Assembly: GCA_022732885.1 (NCBI GenBank)
Contig: JAIJTS010000002.1
Coordinates: 1-64,000, forward strand
Source of the DNA: Atopobium sp.
GTDB taxonomy: Bacteria > Actinomycetota > Coriobacteriia > Coriobacteriales > Atopobiaceae
Length of the DNA stretch: 64,000 nt
Reading direction: 5' to 3'
This document shows, in pieces, positions 27,257 through 36,643 of the stretch (positions are counted from its first letter, which is position 1; the number at the start of each line of letters is the position of its first letter). The notes below the pieces were generated by a model. That model was not told the DNA's origin. It saw only the letters and a program-made list of their open reading frames with translations, and made no database searches. The position numbers and the translations under genes were made by a program.

Positions 27257-27309
27257 TACTCATTTTAATTTATAAAAATAAGATGAGCAGTATCCTCATA
27301 AAATGAGTA
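27257..27309 (-). repeat. Nested dyad between dnaG and sigA
   Basis: Outer arms TACTCATTTTA (27257-27267) and TAAAATGAGTA (27299-27309) are perfect 11-bp inverse copies. Inside, ATGAG (27283-27287) and CTCAT (27295-27299) form a second short stem that shares its last base with the right outer arm, so the two are alternative folds. It may be a processing or attenuation site between the two genes, or part of a sigA promoter region. Confidence 0.45.
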
Positions 27310-27313
27310 TTTT

Positions 27314-29278
27314 TTACTCTCCTGAAGTAAGTTTTTTACCTAACTCAAGTGCACGTGTCTGAAGTGCCTGCGCAGCAGCAAGCTGTTCTTCTGCCAAAGC
27401 TCCATCAGAAGACTCCCCTGCATAAGAACTGGAGCGTAAATTAGAACGAATTTCTCGCAATTTACGCTGCACTGAGTAGTAGTCAACGGTGTCCACAATG
27501 AACTCAAGCGAGCGACGCGTATCGAAGTTGTCCTCAGATATCACGCGACCAGATGAAAGAATAGCCGCCGCATTTGGCTCAACAGCTGCAGCTGCAGCAA
27601 CTACCTGCGCTGGAGAGGCTCCCTCTGGAGTGGCGAGCATAGCCCATGCCATGGTTTGATGGCGAGCATCAGCCCATACAAAATCTGCAATTCGGTCTTG
27701 ATACTCTCGTACCAAGGACAAATTTGTTGCCATAGCGCTTAAGAGCTCAAGCTCTGAATTGACCTGTCTGCGGTCTTCTGCGGAAAGTCCCTGCGAACCA
27801 TGTGATGCATAATCGTCAGTAGAAACGTCATACGAAGACACCTCGTCATACGGTGGAATGTTATCGTATGATGGGCCATCAACATAAGCTGAAGCCTTAG
27901 AGGTTGCATTATACGGCGAAGTATAGGTGCTCTTCTGAGGCTGTTTGCGCATGGTCTTTGAGGTACGTGAATCTAAAGCATCATCTTGAATAGGTGCAGC
28001 CTTAATAGCGCGCTTTGCTTCCTCAACATCAATGTGGAGTAAATCTGACACACGGAGTGCATACTCGCTCAAAAGTACCGATGTCTTGAGCGGAGCCAAC
28101 AGGGACGCTAAAGCTTCAAGCGCCTTTACTCGACCACCAGGCACGGAAAGATCAAACTGAGCGGTTGTAGCATCAAAGACAAAGTCCATAAGTGGACGAG
28201 CGGAGTTTAAGATAGGACGAAGCTTTTCTGCCCCAGATTCAGTGAGAAACTCCATGGGGTCTTGATTGTTTGGCAAAACAACACAAAGAAACGCAGCGGT
28301 TGTTTTATCGATAAATTTAATAGCACGAGCAGCGGCGTGCTGACCTGCGGCATCGCCATCAAACATGCAAATAATTTTGCGCGCACGCTGGCGATCAATG
28401 AGTTTGACGTGTTCAGACGTGAATGCAGTACCAAGAGCTGCCACGGCATTGGTAAAACCAGCTTCATGCATAGCAATAACGTCAGTGTAACCCTCACAAA
28501 TTATGGCCTCAGACTGGGCAGCAATAGTCTCTTTTGCCACGTCGTAGGCAAAGAGGTGCTTACCTTTATTAAAGACGGAAGTGTCCCTGGTGTTTAGATA
28601 TTTGGGAGCGTTTTCTACCTTTTTAGTTATTCGACCACCAAAAGCAATGGTTCTTCCCTGTTCATCATGAATGGGAAACATCACGCGATCATAGAACCAG
28701 TCACTGATTCGACCATTGCGCTCAACAGCAAGGTTTGCCGCAATCATCTCTTGAGTGGTATAGCCACATTTACGCAAGTGCGCCACAAGCGCGCCTCTGC
28801 CAGGCGCATACCCCAGCTTCCAGCGCTTACAGACAGCTGCTCCAAATCCACGACCAGAAAAATACGCACGCGCCGCCTCAGGACCTTCTCCCCTTCCGCG
28901 CATAAGCATGGAGTGGAAGTAATTCTCGGTCTCGGTAAGGCACTCAATTAAGCGATTCTTGCGAGGGCCTTTAGAAACATGAGCCTCTTCTGAAAGCGTA
29001 ATGCCCGCTTTATCGGCAAGGTATCTAATGGCGTCAGGAAAATCCAGATTTTCTCGCTTCATGACATAGCTGAAGACGTCTCCGCCTTCAGAGCATGCGC
29101 CAAAGCAGTGCCAAAGACCCGTGGAGGGATTTATCTTGAATGAAGGGCTTTTTTCTTGGTGGAAGGGGCAGCATCCCCAAAAGTCCTGACCTCGGGGTTT
29201 TAGCTCAACTGTCTCGGAAACAAGCGTGACAAAATCTGTGGCTTGTCTTACACGCTCTTTATCTTCATCAGTTATCAT
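27314..29278 (-). CDS. dnaG: DNA primase
   Basis: Makes RNA primers at the replication fork. It has the N-terminal zinc-binding domain (about 38-65), the TOPRIM catalytic core (ICEGYTDVIAMHEAG near residue 262 and CMFDGDAAGQHAA), a Ser/Tyr-rich linker around 430-490, and a C-terminal helicase-binding region; 654 residues. Oddity: the zinc motif reads CPFH then HCFGACSEGGD, giving C-x3-C in the last pair, where the family normally has C-x2-C. The DNA confirms the extra alanine codon. It overlaps ribF by 11 bp, with GGAGGTGG before the ATG. Confidence 0.95.
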   Translation of the reverse strand: MITDEDKERVRQATDFVTLVSETVELKPRGQDFWGCCPFHQEKSPSFKINPSTGLWHCFGACSEGGDVFSYVMKRENLDFPDAIRYLADKAGITLSEEAHVSKGPRKNRLIECLTETENYFHSMLMRGRGEGPEAARAYFSGRGFGAAVCKRWKLGYAPGRGALVAHLRKCGYTTQEMIAANLAVERNGRISDWFYDRVMFPIHDEQGRTIAFGGRITKKVENAPKYLNTRDTSVFNKGKHLFAYDVAKETIAAQSEAIICEGYTDVIAMHEAGFTNAVAALGTAFTSEHVKLIDRQRARKIICMFDGDAAGQHAAARAIKFIDKTTAAFLCVVLPNNQDPMEFLTESGAEKLRPILNSARPLMDFVFDATTAQFDLSVPGGRVKALEALASLLAPLKTSVLLSEYALRVSDLLHIDVEEAKRAIKAAPIQDDALDSRTSKTMRKQPQKSTYTSPYNATSKASAYVDGPSYDNIPPYDEVSSYDVSTDDYASHGSQGLSAEDRRQVNSELELLSAMATNLSLVREYQDRIADFVWADARHQTMAWAMLATPEGASPAQVVAAAAAVEPNAAAILSSGRVISEDNFDTRRSLEFIVDTVDYYSVQRKLREIRSNLRSSSYAGESSDGALAEEQLAAAQALQTRALELGKKLTSGE

Positions 29279-30305
29279 CTTCCACCTCCCCGCTGTCTAA
29301 GTTATATGAAGTCGTACCCAGATTCTGAGCTACCCAATCTATATTTCCACGAACGGCACACTTGAGGTCTTCCAGCGAATCAAATTTTTTAGATTCCCTC
29401 AGTCTCTTCACAAATACCGTCTGAACCTGCGAGTCATATAAGTTACCGCTAAAGCCTAGAAGGTTGGCTTCAAGTAAAGGCCCTGTTTGAGACTCAAATG
29501 ACGGAGCTTTACCCACATTAACCGCAGCAGGCCAAGCTGTTTTACCGTGGACTACATAGCATGCATACACGCCGTCTTGAGGAATGCAATCATGCAGGTC
29601 AAGTGCAACATTTGCAGTTGGAAAACCAAAACCGGTACCCTGGCCACGACCATGCTTAACCGCACCACTCACAAAGTGCCAGCGGCCCAACAGACTTGCC
29701 GCCTCTTCCACTTTGCCCTGCTCAAGCAAGTCTCTAATACGAGTAGCAGAGATTTTCTGTCCACCGGAACAAAAAAGCTCGTGGGTGTGAACTTCAAAGC
29801 CGTGTTGACGTCCAAGTGAGGTGAGCAACGCGCTTCCTTCAGCGCCTTGGGCTCCCAGACCAAAGTCAGAACCCACGTGAACCGATACAGGCGAGACACT
29901 TGGAAGCAACTTACCCTCAACGTATTGCGTGGCACTCAATGCCGCAAACTTGCGGGTAAAGTGATGCATCAGAATGCCATCCACTCCCCATGCAGCAAGT
30001 GCGCGAAGTCTGTCTACTCCTAAAAGCAATCGCCGAGGAGAGCCATCAAACAGCACCTCAACAGGATCGGGCAGAAACGTCACAGCCACAAGTGGTACAC
30101 GACGTGCTTCAGCATCCTTTTTTGCGCTGACGAGAAGAGCTTGGTGGCCCTCATGAAGGCCGTCAAAGACACCAAGCACACACACGCAAGGTTGCTTGTA
30201 GCAGTTAGAACGCAAGGTATAGAAGTCGGCATCGCCAAGCTCAAGTGGAGCTGGCAGATGACTTCCATACAAAATGGATTGTGCTATGCGTTCTACCTTG
30301 TTCAA
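29268..30305 (-). CDS. ribF: Bifunctional riboflavin kinase/FAD synthetase
   Basis: Phosphorylates riboflavin to FMN and adenylates FMN to FAD. The N-terminal nucleotidyltransferase domain has GVFDGLHEGHQALL near residue 46 (HxGH-type motif), and the C-terminal kinase domain has HGRGQGTGFGFPTANV near residue 220. The 345-residue protein starts at TTG 30305, supported by AAGGA 6 bases upstream. It follows truB closely, a common pairing in translation operons. Confidence 0.95.
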   Translation of the reverse strand: MNKVERIAQSILYGSHLPAPLELGDADFYTLRSNCYKQPCVCVLGVFDGLHEGHQALLVSAKKDAEARRVPLVAVTFLPDPVEVLFDGSPRRLLLGVDRLRALAAWGVDGILMHHFTRKFAALSATQYVEGKLLPSVSPVSVHVGSDFGLGAQGAEGSALLTSLGRQHGFEVHTHELFCSGGQKISATRIRDLLEQGKVEEAASLLGRWHFVSGAVKHGRGQGTGFGFPTANVALDLHDCIPQDGVYACYVVHGKTAWPAAVNVGKAPSFESQTGPLLEANLLGFSGNLYDSQVQTVFVKRLRESKKFDSLEDLKCAVRGNIDWVAQNLGTTSYNLDSGEVEDDN

Positions 30306-30314
30306 CGTGCATCC

Positions 30315-31256
30315 TTACTTACACAAAATACCTTGAGAAAAGTTAGTCTGACAAACAAGACAAGAGCCTTGCCTTGACCAAATTCCTACAAGAGCTTCAT
30401 TCCACACAAGGCTGACCAGCGAGTTATTGGCAACCCCAGAAAGATCTTCTGGAATACCAAAACGTTTTCCAACCTCAACACACTTGTATTCTGCTTCAGT
30501 CAGCCTGTGCACAGGACATCCAAGAACCTCAGTTGGATTGAGGCGTTTAGCTTCAAGTACTTGAGCTGGACTTTGTTCAAGCTCTTCTAATAAAGCGCAG
30601 CTACCAAGCGTAATGGGACCAGAGAACGTCCTTCTCAGCCCGCTAATATGAGCCTCTGTTCCAAGCGACTGACCAAGGTCTCGAGCAATACTTCTGATAT
30701 ACGTTCCCTTTGAAACGTCAAAAGCAACCGTCCACACCAGTGAGTCATCCGCTGTAGAAGGTGTGTGCACCGCTAGAAGCGTAGCGTCATAAATAGATAC
30801 GCTACGTGCCGTTAGTTCTGGCATTTTTCCTTCACGAACAAGCTGATAGGCACGTTTGCCATCTACAGAGATTGCGGAAACCGCTGGTGGAAGCTGGTCT
30901 ATGGTGCCCTCCAGCTTTGTACATGCCACACGAGCAAACGCTTCCTCGCACAACTCCGCTGGCACAGGTGCCGTAGCCACAACCTCACCGTCTGCATCAT
31001 CAGTTGAGGTGCGAGCTCCAAACGAAATGTCGGCTACATACCCTTTGCGGTCAAGCGTCAGAAGGCCCAAAAGCTTTGTAGCAAGACCAATACCAACTAC
31101 CAGCACGCCGCTCGCATTAGGATCTAAGGTTCCTGCGTGTCCCACGCGTTTCTCGCCAAATGCACGACGAACGCGAGAAACCACATCATGGCTGGTTAAC
31201 CCAAGCGGCTTATCAACTGCAATAAGTGCGTTAATCCCACTAGCTCCTCGCTTCAC
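30315..31256 (-). CDS. truB: tRNA pseudouridine-55 synthase
   Basis: Makes pseudouridine at position 55 in the T-loop of tRNAs. The 313 residues have the N-terminal KPLGLTSHDVV and the catalytic-aspartate motif GHAGTLDPNASGVLVV near residue 40-55, then the tRNA-binding GTYIRSIARDLG. The C-terminal end is a short PUA-like part ending in CLVCQTNF with several cysteines. The start is GTG 31256 behind AAGGAG, one base after nrnA ends. Confidence 0.96.
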   Translation of the reverse strand: MKRGASGINALIAVDKPLGLTSHDVVSRVRRAFGEKRVGHAGTLDPNASGVLVVGIGLATKLLGLLTLDRKGYVADISFGARTSTDDADGEVVATAPVPAELCEEAFARVACTKLEGTIDQLPPAVSAISVDGKRAYQLVREGKMPELTARSVSIYDATLLAVHTPSTADDSLVWTVAFDVSKGTYIRSIARDLGQSLGTEAHISGLRRTFSGPITLGSCALLEELEQSPAQVLEAKRLNPTEVLGCPVHRLTEAEYKCVEVGKRFGIPEDLSGVANNSLVSLVWNEALVGIWSRQGSCLVCQTNFSQGILCK

Positions 31257-32276
31257 CTATGACTCCTTGTCAAGCGCGAGAAGATCAATGAGCAGAGGGA
31301 CTATCTCAGTAAACACGTCGTCAATGGTGCCTTCTGCGGTAAATCCTGCAGCAGCAGTATGACCACCACCACCCATTTGACGAGCGACACCAGAAATATC
31401 AAGCTTGGACTTGGAGCGCAAGTTACCGCGAACTTTTCCTCCATCAACCTCTTTGAGGAAGAGGGCAACTTCTGTTCCTTCTACGCAGCGCACTATATCT
31501 ACCAGGCCATCCATCTCTGCGAGAGGAACACCAGATGCAGAAAGGTCTGCTGTAGTGACATAACTGTAGGCAACACGACCCTCGCCAAAGGTGCGGATTC
31601 GTCCCATAACCTTAGCGGCGAGATGAATATAGGCTAAACGATCACTCTGATAGACATGAAGGGCAATTTGAGAAGGAGAAGCACCTGCTTCTACCAGCAA
31701 GCTTGCTACTTCAAAAGCCTCGCCGTCAGCGTTTTGGTACTGAAAACGTCCAGTATCAGTTACCAGTGCGCACATAAGGCATTGTGCCTCTGAGGGGATA
31801 AGTTCTGCACCCAAATGGCAGGCAAACTCGGTGATAATGACACCGGTTGCTGCAGCATCAGGACGCACGAGTCCTGCATTCCAATACACGTTGTTATAAG
31901 GGTGATGGTCAAGCACTGCTACCGTCTTGGAATGCTCCATCAGCGCTTCTGCATCAGCCAAACGTCCTGCAGTAGATAGATCTACGCAGATAAAGAGGTC
32001 AGGAGTTCCTGTGTATTTATTTGCAGGCACAAAGCTGTCAGTACCATCAAGAAACTTGTAAATACGTGGTACTTCCCCATCAGCATCTGCCAAAAGATTA
32101 GTAACAGTTTTGCTAGGCCATCTTCTTTGAATAATAGAAGAAAGTGCTAATCCAGAACCAATAGCATCTCCATCAGGAGAAGTATGTGCGCAAACAACGA
32201 TTGACGAGGCTTGCTCAATAAGAGCGATAACCTCGTCAAACTCTGGACGACTGACTTTTGTATTCAGTGACGTCAC
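31257..32276 (-). CDS. nrnA: DHH-family oligoribonuclease/pAp phosphatase (NrnA)
   Basis: Degrades short RNA oligonucleotides and dephosphorylates 3'-phosphoadenosine 5'-phosphate. The DHH domain shows HTSPDGDAIGSG near residue 32 and the eponymous LDHHPYNN near 115; the C-terminal DHHA1 domain shows GGGGHTAAAGF near 312. The 339-residue length is normal. It starts at GTG 32276 behind GAGGAGG. Its place between rbfA and truB is typical of Gram-positive bacteria. Confidence 0.93.
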   Translation of the reverse strand: MTSLNTKVSRPEFDEVIALIEQASSIVVCAHTSPDGDAIGSGLALSSIIQRRWPSKTVTNLLADADGEVPRIYKFLDGTDSFVPANKYTGTPDLFICVDLSTAGRLADAEALMEHSKTVAVLDHHPYNNVYWNAGLVRPDAAATGVIITEFACHLGAELIPSEAQCLMCALVTDTGRFQYQNADGEAFEVASLLVEAGASPSQIALHVYQSDRLAYIHLAAKVMGRIRTFGEGRVAYSYVTTADLSASGVPLAEMDGLVDIVRCVEGTEVALFLKEVDGGKVRGNLRSKSKLDISGVARQMGGGGHTAAAGFTAEGTIDDVFTEIVPLLIDLLALDKES

Positions 32277-32280
32277 TTAC

Positions 32281-32691
32281 TTACGCCTCCTCTTCAGAAT
32301 TCTCTTCATCAGAAGCAATAGGATATCCAAACTCGTCTTTCTCGACACCAAGAGTTGGTGGAACCACCTCAAGCGCCTGAGCAATGCGCTCAGCCTCATC
32401 GGTAGTAGTGTCAATTTTGAAATCAAGCTCAGGAGTTACGCGCCAGTTCAGCGCATGACCCAAAAGCGAGCGAATCCTACCCTTTGCACGCTTAAGAGCT
32501 GCAAGTACCTTCTCGTAACGATCTGACTCACAGCTCACATATACGCGTAGAAAGGACTTATCAACCGAGACCTCACAGCTTGTAATAGTTACAAGCTGGA
32601 GATCAGGGTCGGAAATTTCAAACAAAAGGATCCAGCTGAGCTTTTCTCGAGCAATCTCATTAGTGCGACGAGAAAACTGATTCTGTTTCAT
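32281..32691 (-). CDS. rbfA: Ribosome-binding factor A
   Basis: Late maturation factor of the 30S subunit, needed at low temperature. The 136-residue KH-like protein starts MKQNQFSRRTNEIAREKL, has the conserved VTITSCEVSVDKSFLRVYVS strand region and ends in an acidic tail. It follows infB by 11 bp, the standard order. Confidence 0.94.
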   Translation of the reverse strand: MKQNQFSRRTNEIAREKLSWILLFEISDPDLQLVTITSCEVSVDKSFLRVYVSCESDRYEKVLAALKRAKGRIRSLLGHALNWRVTPELDFKIDTTTDEAERIAQALEVVPPTLGVEKDEFGYPIASDEENSEEEA

Positions 32692-32702
32692 GCTGTCCCT
32701 TC

Positions 32703-35342
32703 TTACTCGGTACGAGCCACCTGCTCAATACGGTAACCCTCAAGCTGGTCTCCAGGCTTAATATCCTGGAAGTTCTCAAGACCGATACCGCATTCGTAGC
32801 CGGATTTAACGCTCTTAACGTCGTCTTTAAAGCGCCTGAGTGATGCAATCTTTCCGTCGTAAACAACAAAGCCATCACGAATAAGACGGATGTTATCGTC
32901 ACGAGAAATCTCGCCCTCAGAAATCATGCAGCCTGCAGCAATACCAACCTTAGGAACCTTGAAGGTATCGCGAACCTCAGCAACACCGGTCTGAACTTCT
33001 TGCTCAGTTGGCTTAAGCATACCAATACGTGCGGCATCAATTTCTTCGATTGCCTTGTAGATAACGCTATAGGTTCTAATCTCAACGCCTACGCGCTCTG
33101 CAGCAAGTTTGGCTTTTGCATCTGGACGGACACCAAAGCCAATGATGATTGCGTTGGATGCGTCAGCAAGAACAACATCGGTCTCGGTGATTCCACCAAC
33201 AGCAGAGTGAATGGTGCTAATGCGAACCTCGGACTGATCCATCTTATCCAGAGAGTCCTGGAGAGCCTCAATGGAACCCTGAACGTCAGCCTTGATGATG
33301 AGGTTGAGTTCCTTGACGTCACGGTCAGCCATGGTGTCAAAGAGATTCTCAAGGGTAACGTGCTTAACGCGGTTCTGCTCTTCAATACGGGCCTTAAGCG
33401 CACGCTGGTCAGCAAGCTCACGAGCGTCACGCTCCTCCTGGAAGACACGGAACTCATCGCCTGCGCCTGGAACGGTCTGCAGGCCAAGAATCTCAACAGC
33501 GTCAGAAGGACCTGCGGTAGTGACTGCATTGCCCTTAGGATCAAGCATTGCGCGGACACGGCCAAACGCCATACCAGCAACAAGAGCGTCACCAATATGA
33601 AGCGTACCGCGAGTAACCAAAACGGTAGCAACAGAGCCGCGACCACGGTCAAGCTTAGCTTCAAGAACGTTACCAGACGCAAAGGTGTCTGGGTTAGCCT
33701 TCAACTCAAGGACATCTGCCTGCAAAAGAATGGTCTCGAGAAGATCGTCGATGCCCAAATTCTGCTTAGCGGAGATGTCAACAAACATGTTCTGTCCACC
33801 CCACTCCTCAGGAATAACACCATACTCAGTGAGTTCCTGACGAACGCGAGTAGGATCTGCGCCTGGCTTATCAATCTTATTAACTGCAACAACAATTGGA
33901 ACGCCAGCAGCCTTTGCGTGGTTAATTGACTCAATGGTCTGAGGCATAACGCCGTCGTCTGCAGCAACAATCAAGATGACAATATCGGTGACCTTTGCAC
34001 CACGAGCACGCATAGCAGTAAAGGTCTCGTGACCTGGGGTATCAATGAACGTAATCTCACGGCCATTAATGGTGACCTGAGAAGCACCGATTGCCTGAGT
34101 AATGCCGCCGGCCTCGCCAGCCGCAACACCAGTGTGACGAATTGCATCCAGAAGTGATGTCTTACCGTGGTCAACATGACCCATAACGGTAACTACTGGA
34201 GGACGTGGCTTTAAGTCCTTAGGATCATCGTAGAAGGTGAAGGAATTCTCCTCCTCCTTGGACATAACCTTAATCTGGCGACCAAGGTCATCAGCAACAA
34301 TCTCAATGAGCTCATCGGACATGGTCTCTGTAAGCGTTAAAGGATTTCCAAGCAGGAACAGGCGCTTAATGATGTCATTAGCAGGAACACCAAGAAGCTC
34401 AGCAAGTTCAGAGACAGTAGAGCCCTGAGGAACCTTTACAGTATCAAGCTGGGTAATATCCTGATCGTTAGCAAGCGCTTCCTCAATACGTTGCTCCATA
34501 GCAGCCTCTGCTGCCTGCTTCTGACGGCGCTCTTTACGCTTTTTACGACGACCAGTGGACTCACGGCTTGCCTCTTCAATAGCAACACGAGCTTCATCCA
34601 AAACACGGCTTCTGTTGTAAGCCTCAGCTTCACGAGCCATGCGGCTATAACGGTCTTCTCCATCATCTCCACCGCGACGGTTCTTCTTACGCTTACCATT
34701 TGGACGCTCGTCAGACATGGAGACGTCATCGCGCTCATTCTTGAAGTTATGGCGAGAAGAAACACCGCTTGCCTCACTTGCATTAGCGCGAGCATGATTT
34801 CTAGATCCCTTTTCGGCCTTTTTCTGTGCTGCAGACTCTGCTGCCTGCTGCTTCAAAACCTCTTCCTGTTGAGCAATCTGGTCAAGCAGGTTGTTGAAGG
34901 AAGGAGCAGCTTTAGGAGCAGTATCCTTTATTCGGTTACGCTCAGCCTCTTCAGCTTCAAGGCGCTTTTTCTCTTCCTCAGCGCGGCGACGCTCCTCTTC
35001 TTTCTTACGAGCAGCCTCTTCTTTTGCGCGCTTCTTCTCTTCTTCTGCACGCTCAGCCTCACGCCTTGCCTCTGCAGCAAGACGCTCAGCCTCGGCTGCC
35101 TCTGCAGCGGCTTTTGCCTCTTTAGCAGCAGCCTCTTGCTCTGCAGCCTTCTGAGCTGCGATTTCAGCGGCACGAGCCTCCATAATAGGCTGGAGTTTCT
35201 TACGAACAATAGAGATATATGCATCTTCAAGCGTAGAAGAAGCAGACTTTGCAGGAATCTTCATGTCCGCAAGGTGCTCGAGCAATTCCTTGCTCTGCAT
35301 ACCATATTCTTTGGCAAGGTCATGTACACGCATTTTTGCCAT
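32703..35342 (-). CDS. infB: Translation initiation factor IF-2
   Basis: GTPase that places initiator tRNA on the ribosome. Residues 1-55 form the IF2_N domain. Residues 60-300 are a very charged Ala/Glu/Lys/Arg-rich linker with long helical runs, followed by a second IF2_N-like segment (TVSELAELLGVPANDIIKRLF). The G domain has GHVDHGKTSLLDA near residue 387 and NKIDKPGADP, then domains II-IV. 879 residues, normal for Actinobacteria. It starts 43 bp after nusA. No ylxR or L7Ae-like gene stands between, unlike many Gram-positive operons. Confidence 0.97.
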   Translation of the reverse strand: MAKMRVHDLAKEYGMQSKELLEHLADMKIPAKSASSTLEDAYISIVRKKLQPIMEARAAEIAAQKAAEQEAAAKEAKAAAEAAEAERLAAEARREAERAEEEKKRAKEEAARKKEEERRRAEEEKKRLEAEEAERNRIKDTAPKAAPSFNNLLDQIAQQEEVLKQQAAESAAQKKAEKGSRNHARANASEASGVSSRHNFKNERDDVSMSDERPNGKRKKNRRGGDDGEDRYSRMAREAEAYNRSRVLDEARVAIEEASRESTGRRKKRKERRQKQAAEAAMEQRIEEALANDQDITQLDTVKVPQGSTVSELAELLGVPANDIIKRLFLLGNPLTLTETMSDELIEIVADDLGRQIKVMSKEEENSFTFYDDPKDLKPRPPVVTVMGHVDHGKTSLLDAIRHTGVAAGEAGGITQAIGASQVTINGREITFIDTPGHETFTAMRARGAKVTDIVILIVAADDGVMPQTIESINHAKAAGVPIVVAVNKIDKPGADPTRVRQELTEYGVIPEEWGGQNMFVDISAKQNLGIDDLLETILLQADVLELKANPDTFASGNVLEAKLDRGRGSVATVLVTRGTLHIGDALVAGMAFGRVRAMLDPKGNAVTTAGPSDAVEILGLQTVPGAGDEFRVFQEERDARELADQRALKARIEEQNRVKHVTLENLFDTMADRDVKELNLIIKADVQGSIEALQDSLDKMDQSEVRISTIHSAVGGITETDVVLADASNAIIIGFGVRPDAKAKLAAERVGVEIRTYSVIYKAIEEIDAARIGMLKPTEQEVQTGVAEVRDTFKVPKVGIAAGCMISEGEISRDDNIRLIRDGFVVYDGKIASLRRFKDDVKSVKSGYECGIGLENFQDIKPGDQLEGYRIEQVARTE

Positions 35343-35385
35343 ATATGAAAACCTTCCGGTTGACGGGATAGTTACAGGTAGTTGA

Positions 35386-36627
35386 CTAAATCAGTGAGTC
35401 TGGATCAGAAGAAATCTCTGCATTCTCCAGCTCATCATGAATGCCACAAAAATCAGATCCAGGTCTTGCCATATTGCGGCAAGGAGTTCCGTTAGGGCTC
35501 ACATACTTGCAACGATGAGCAATCTCTTCCTCGTCAACAGTCTCTTCAACAACCTCAGGAAGGTTGTTCAAAATGCTTGCAGCAAGAGACTCGTTCTTGA
35601 TGTCAATGTGAAGACCAGTCAGGCGAGCAGCAAGACGAGCGTTCTGACCCTCTTTACCAATAGCCAAAGAAAGCTGGTCATCAGGAACAATAACAGTTGC
35701 GTGTCCCGTAGCACCATCAACAATAACGCGAGAAACACGTGCAGGTGAAAGTGCGGAAGCTACGCAACGAGCAGCGTCATCAAACCAAGGCACAACGTCT
35801 ACGCGCTCTCCTCGGAGCTCAGAAACTACCGTACGAACACGGCTGCCCTTAGGTCCAACGCAGGCACCAACTGGATCAAGACGCTCGTCAACGGAAGAAA
35901 CAGCAATCTTGGAACGGACACCTGCCTCACGAGCAATGGAGCGAATGCTTACAACGCCGTCATAAACCTCTGGAACCTCAAGCTCAAAGAGACGACGGAT
36001 AAGGTCTGGATGAGTACGAGAAACAACAATTGGTGGACGCTGACGCTCACCGCGAACCGCAGGCTGAGTTGCATTAGGATCGCGAACGTCTACGATAATT
36101 GCCTTAATGCGCTGGTTGTGAAGGTAACGCTCTCCTGCTGGACGCTCATCACGCTCATCAGGGAAACGACGCTGGTCAAAGTGTGGAAGCTCTGCCTCAA
36201 CACCTTCACGAATCTTGATGATGGTGAAATCAGGAGTGGACTGAAGAACAGTACCAGTAATGATGTCACCAATACGACCACGGAACTCATCATAAATCTG
36301 AGCACGAGCGGCATTGCGAACAAGTGTCTTAATCTCTGCCTTAGCATGCTGTGCAGCAATACGACTGGTATCTGGAGGAGTAACGTCTACCTCGTCAAAC
36401 TCAGTATATAAACCGGTCTCCTCATCTGGCTCACCCTTAGGAACCAGCTCATAGACATAAACGCGGCCTGTAGCCCTATCGATAGTGACGCGAGCGCCAA
36501 AATCAAGATGGAGGACGTCAGCATAGCTTTTTGCCAGAGACTGCTCCAAACGATCTAGCAGATACAACTCATCGATGTGCTTCTCCTGGCAAAGCAACAT
36601 CAAAGCTTCCATCATTTCAGATGCCAT
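35386..36627 (-). CDS. nusA: Transcription factor NusA with Cys/His C-terminal tail
   Basis: Elongation, pausing and termination factor. It contains an N-terminal RNA-polymerase-binding domain, an S1 domain (about 130-205, GDIITGTVLQ), and two KH domains (around 230-345, with VGACVGPKGSRVRTVVSEL and DDQLSLAIGKEGQNARLAARL). The last about 45 residues are unusual: RCKYVSPNGTPCRNM followed by FCGIHDE gives a C-x8-C-x10-C-x2-H pattern that could hold a metal. Such a tail is not part of textbook NusA. In many Gram-positives a separate ylxR gene follows nusA; it is missing here. 413 residues. Confidence 0.95.
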   Translation of the reverse strand: MASEMMEALMLLCQEKHIDELYLLDRLEQSLAKSYADVLHLDFGARVTIDRATGRVYVYELVPKGEPDEETGLYTEFDEVDVTPPDTSRIAAQHAKAEIKTLVRNAARAQIYDEFRGRIGDIITGTVLQSTPDFTIIKIREGVEAELPHFDQRRFPDERDERPAGERYLHNQRIKAIIVDVRDPNATQPAVRGERQRPPIVVSRTHPDLIRRLFELEVPEVYDGVVSIRSIAREAGVRSKIAVSSVDERLDPVGACVGPKGSRVRTVVSELRGERVDVVPWFDDAARCVASALSPARVSRVIVDGATGHATVIVPDDQLSLAIGKEGQNARLAARLTGLHIDIKNESLAASILNNLPEVVEETVDEEEIAHRCKYVSPNGTPCRNMARPGSDFCGIHDELENAEISSDPDSLI

Positions 36628-36643
36628 GAATAATCCTCTCTAT

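Noticed and set aside
33000..33929. Plus-strand open frame of 309 codons opposite the infB G domain
   Set aside because: Shadow of a strongly conserved gene, with no ribosome site or family resemblance.
34491..35348. Long plus-strand open frame (285 codons) opposite infB
   Set aside because: It is antisense to the charged, repetitive Ala/Glu/Lys linker of IF-2, whose codon pattern keeps the reverse frame open; the product is Ser/Leu/Phe-rich and resembles nothing.
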